Shown here: piece after piece, positions 61,097 to 64,000 of the stretch
Numbering within the stretch: position 1 is the stretch's first letter
Layout: every line of letters starts with the position of its first letter
Source: Phlegmacium glaucopus
Lineage: Eukaryota > Basidiomycota > Agaricomycetes > Agaricales > Cortinariaceae
Length of the DNA: 64,000 nucleotides
Reading direction: 5' to 3'
Assembly: GCA_015039465.1 (NCBI GenBank)
Contig: MU130702.1
Coordinates: forward strand, 270,861 to 334,860
Translations under genes and position numbers: made by a program
Notes under the pieces: generated by a model
What the model was told of the DNA's origin: nothing
Seen by the model: the letters and a program-made list of their open reading frames with translations, nothing else
Database searches by the model: none

Positions 61097-64000
61097 ATGG
61101 ATGATGCGCCTCCCCCAACAGATCATGCCTTACGACCCCACCATATTGCTTTGCTGTCCATCCTTATGATGGCATTCAAAGATTTAGAGATTAAGAGGTT
61201 CCCATCCCAATTTGCACTCCATATCCACCAAACATTGTTGACTGAGATCGCTGAGGTATGTTAAATTATCATGGCTCAATACAGTGTTTTCACGAAAACA
61301 GGTCGCGCAACCAAAATCATACCAGGAACTTATTTCTGAAATATGTGGGGGGGAAAAATCTGATGCACCCGAGTGTTTCGAATTCAAGATCGCGATCAAA
61401 AGCATTGTGAGCCCAATTCATTTAGGACGCGTCGTACGAATTTAATGTTCGCGAAATCGTAGTATTTGGACATCGTCACGGCTGATAAAATGGGAAACTT
61501 CCTTGGAAGTCAGTATTGCTAACATGAATGTGGATGGTAAACCTATTTCTAACGTCATAACTTAAGACATACCTTGCTTGTTCTTGGCCAGGACATCTGA
61601 TGTATGTCAATATCTTGAATTCGTCCTATCCACCTTCTGACGAGGAATCTTTCTGGATTGTTTCCCAGGAGAATCCGAGATTTGTGAGTTTGTAATGGAC
61701 GAAGTTAGGCCCTTTCTTACGCTCTTGCAAGACACGACGTTCAATATTTGGCTATTTCTCCCGCCGGTGTTATGTTAGTTTCCTCAAGTTATCATTTGCA
61801 GGGCTCGTCAAACTTTGTCAAGACTATCAAGCATGGTGTGCTGGCGATAACTCTGCAGGTTACGCTACATTTCAAAAGGATCAGCTGAATAGTGAATTGC
61901 CATTTTTGACTCTTCTGTTTAGCAGTCCTAACCTCATCAGGTGATCTCCTGATCCACAGGACACAAGCGGACAAAAAAAGCTGGGCCAAACCAGACGCAT
62001 TCCAACAGTTTGTCTTTTTCATATCATGTTTTCAGAACAGTCTCATTCGACCTTCAAGATGGGAGAAGGGGCAATCATTGGGCGATGAAAATATTGCGGC
62101 TGAGAATCTACGACGATTTTTTGAGCAGCATTTTCATGAGAACAATGATTCGTGAGTATCTCTTCCCAACGGCTGTTAGGGTCAATACTTGAACAGATCT
62201 AAGTGGTGTTCGCCAACATGCCTTGCTCAACCTTGTCCGAATGCATTATGTCCGAGGAGAATACGTTGCGGCTCGTAAGGTAAAGCGTAGCTTTAGGCAT
62301 CCATCCGTCGCCCGTTGGTTGTTGATTTTTTCGTCCAGCTGTTGTCAGAAGCTATCACTGTTGCGCGGACGAGCAACGACAGGATAACGCTTCATCACTG
62401 TACGAGGTTAGGAATGCGATGTGCAAAATATCCTTTTCTTCATTAAAGTCCATCTTAGCATACTCCGTCGATTACCCCAGACTATTCCAGGCCAAAAACC
62501 GGTTCTTCACGAGATACAGCCTGACCTTCATCCGCTCGAAGTTCTCTATGACGTTAGCAAGCTTTTGGATGAAAAAAACGTAGAATGACATCCCATTTCG
62601 AATTCTGGAGAAAGCCATTCTGATCTTCTCTTTTAGGACCAACCTTTAACCGCAGCCTTCATCAAAATATTTCAAGCGGTCGGCCTCTATGACCATTGGT
62701 TAGATGTTCAACTTGCGCTTCCCGTTGAGGATCAACAGTGGGCACAACACGCTATCCAGTCTATCATTTGGAATGAGGCAGGTAAGTAATTCGTCATGAG
62801 TTTTGCGGGGTAACAGCTTACAAAGCACATATAGGTTGTGATAAACTGTCAACTGTGGAAGGGAATATTGTAATGGCCTTCACGGAACCAGGGGGTGAAA
62901 GTACCAACAGACTTTCTGTTATTCTCAACAAAAGTTATAAGGTATTTCTCAAGCTCCTCTTATCCGAGTTGGAGGGTTCAACACAATACAGAACGCGAGG
63001 CAGGGAAATTATAATGAATCCTTAGCAATGCTTCTAGACCCGTCTGTCTGGCGTGGTTTATCAATCCATGATTACTCTTCCTGGGCTCATCAGATTTGGC
63101 ACATATTGGCCTTGCGTACTACCCGGAGGTTTGTTTATGCAATTATCCTCATGAAACTACTGTCCGATGTCTGTAGGGGACAATTTCGAATGTACCACGA
63201 ATTTCTTCTCCCTCAGAGGCCAGCAGGGTCATTCGAGGAGAAAGATTATCTTTTCAACGCTGGATGGAGCGGTACGTCGACTATCCGGGAGTCACTGTAC
63301 CAGATGTTGTATTTGAGGGTGAGTGCTTCGGTTCGAGTCATCCTTAGAATTTCATAATTACACAGCAAGTTCCAGCAACATGAACAAGCTATATCGGGGG
63401 TTGAGCATCTTTTAAGAGCCCTGTGGCATTCTGAATTCCTCTGCCGATTCAATTTCTACAGGACAGGTATAATTCTTCTGGCAGACGTTGGCCTCGAGTT
63501 TGGAATGTCAAAAAAGTCCAGACAACTTCTAGAGGAAATTATGCCTCAAGTACGGAGTAGCTTGTTGTCTTTCCGTTCCCGCCTGACATCTGTTCTTAAG
63601 GTCATCAACGGCGAGGATCTCGAGCAACGAGCAGTTGCTTGCCTAACCTTCGCAAGATGCATTATTCTCGCAGAAGATTCGACTCGTAAGCTCTTCGTTT
63701 GTAGATATGTAACCCAAGCTAACACATTGCGGAAGCTTCTGCTTTACGGGAAGCACTTCCGTACGTATCCATGGCCGAGGTAGACTTCCGGAACTTGGAA
63801 ATATCCCGCTCGATGAAGGACGCGCAATACCTGCTCTCGATCATCTATTATAATCTTGACATGGAGAATGAAGGAAGTGAGGTAGCTGTACGATGCTCAC
63901 AGACGGAGCAGTTACAACAGGACATGGAAAAGGCTATCGTTGATGAGGAGACCCGTGAAATATTTGACCTTGTGGGAACAATAGGCGCGGCTTTGGCAGC
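61097..64000 (+). CDS. APC5: anaphase-promoting complex subunit 5 (partial at window edge)
   Basis: The gene starts MDDAPPPTDHALRPHHIALL and runs off the right edge. Exon 2 begins VAQPKSYQELISEICGGEKS. Later exons read GLVKLCQDYQAWCAGDNSAG and LRRFFEQHFHENNDS. A TPR unit is recognisable: DLSGVRQHALLNLVRMHYVR, GEYVAARKLLSEAITVARTS, NDRITLHHCTSILRRLPQ. Others are AAFIKIFQAVGLYDHWLDVQ and YNESLAMLLDPSVWRGLSIH. This TPR layout is the APC5 signature (APC5/anaphase-promoting complex repeat). APC5 is a scaffold of the APC/C E3 ligase controlling mitotic exit. Introns are about 50-70 bp. The frame is open to base 64000, so the C-terminal part is missing. Confidence 0.85.

Overview
The window is nuclear DNA from a filamentous basidiomycete, most likely an Agaricomycete. 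Genes are dense and multi-exon, with introns mostly about 45-70 bp (GT-AG, with one apparent GC-AG). Neighbouring genes often lie less than 300 bp apart on alternating strands, and the families are fungal housekeeping ones (Shr3, Nsa1, Src1/Heh, a TEA-domain factor, a Noc3 homologue). There are no operons, CRISPR arrays, rRNA genes or tRNA genes that I could recognise.

Layout. 0.3-8.3 kb: an Sfi1-like centrin-binding repeat protein, a small coiled-coil protein, a Gfo/Idh/MocA oxidoreductase and aprataxin. 8.5-12.2 kb: a Gyp7-type Rab GAP and ribosomal protein S21. 12.66-12.96 kb: a foldback MITE-like element whose end supplies the stop codon of the next gene. 12.9-18.5 kb: an ALKBH1-like dioxygenase whose 5' coding end overlaps, antisense, that of an Mdm38/LETM1 protein; then Shr3 and a small mitochondrial RsfS/Atp25-type protein. 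18.5-26.1 kb: SPF45-like splicing factor, SDH1 and a TBC1D5-like Rab GAP. 26.6-31.2 kb: Rmd5/Gid2 E3 ligase, Nsa1 and pirin. 31.4-37.9 kb: SmgGDS-like armadillo protein, OTU deubiquitinase and AP-2 beta adaptin.

38.1-43.6 kb holds a tyrosine-recombinase retrotransposon of the DIRS/Ngaro type. It has a Gag-like ORF, an RT-RNase H ORF and a YR ORF, all with intact catalytic motifs, and two of the three ORFs are interrupted by apparent spliceosomal introns. It sits in the upstream region of the AP-2 beta gene and is the main accessory feature of the window.

44.7-51.4 kb is less dense: a Nepro-like protein, a secreted cupredoxin with a probable GPI anchor, a poorly resolved hypothetical gene and about 1.8 kb of possible gene debris. 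51.4-64 kb is conserved again: Src1/Heh/Man1 inner nuclear membrane protein, Vps23/Tsg101, a TEA-domain transcription factor, Noc3 and the 5' part of APC5, which runs off the right edge.

The genes serve mainly cell division and nuclear structure (Sfi1, APC5, Src1), membrane traffic (Gyp7, TBC1D5-like, AP-2 beta, Vps23, Shr3), mitochondria (LETM1, RsfS, SDH1) and ribosome biogenesis (S21, Nsa1, Noc3, Nepro). I see no metabolic cluster. Start and stop coordinates were placed by reading codons. CDS spans include introns, and splice sites are inferred from frame continuity and family conservation.
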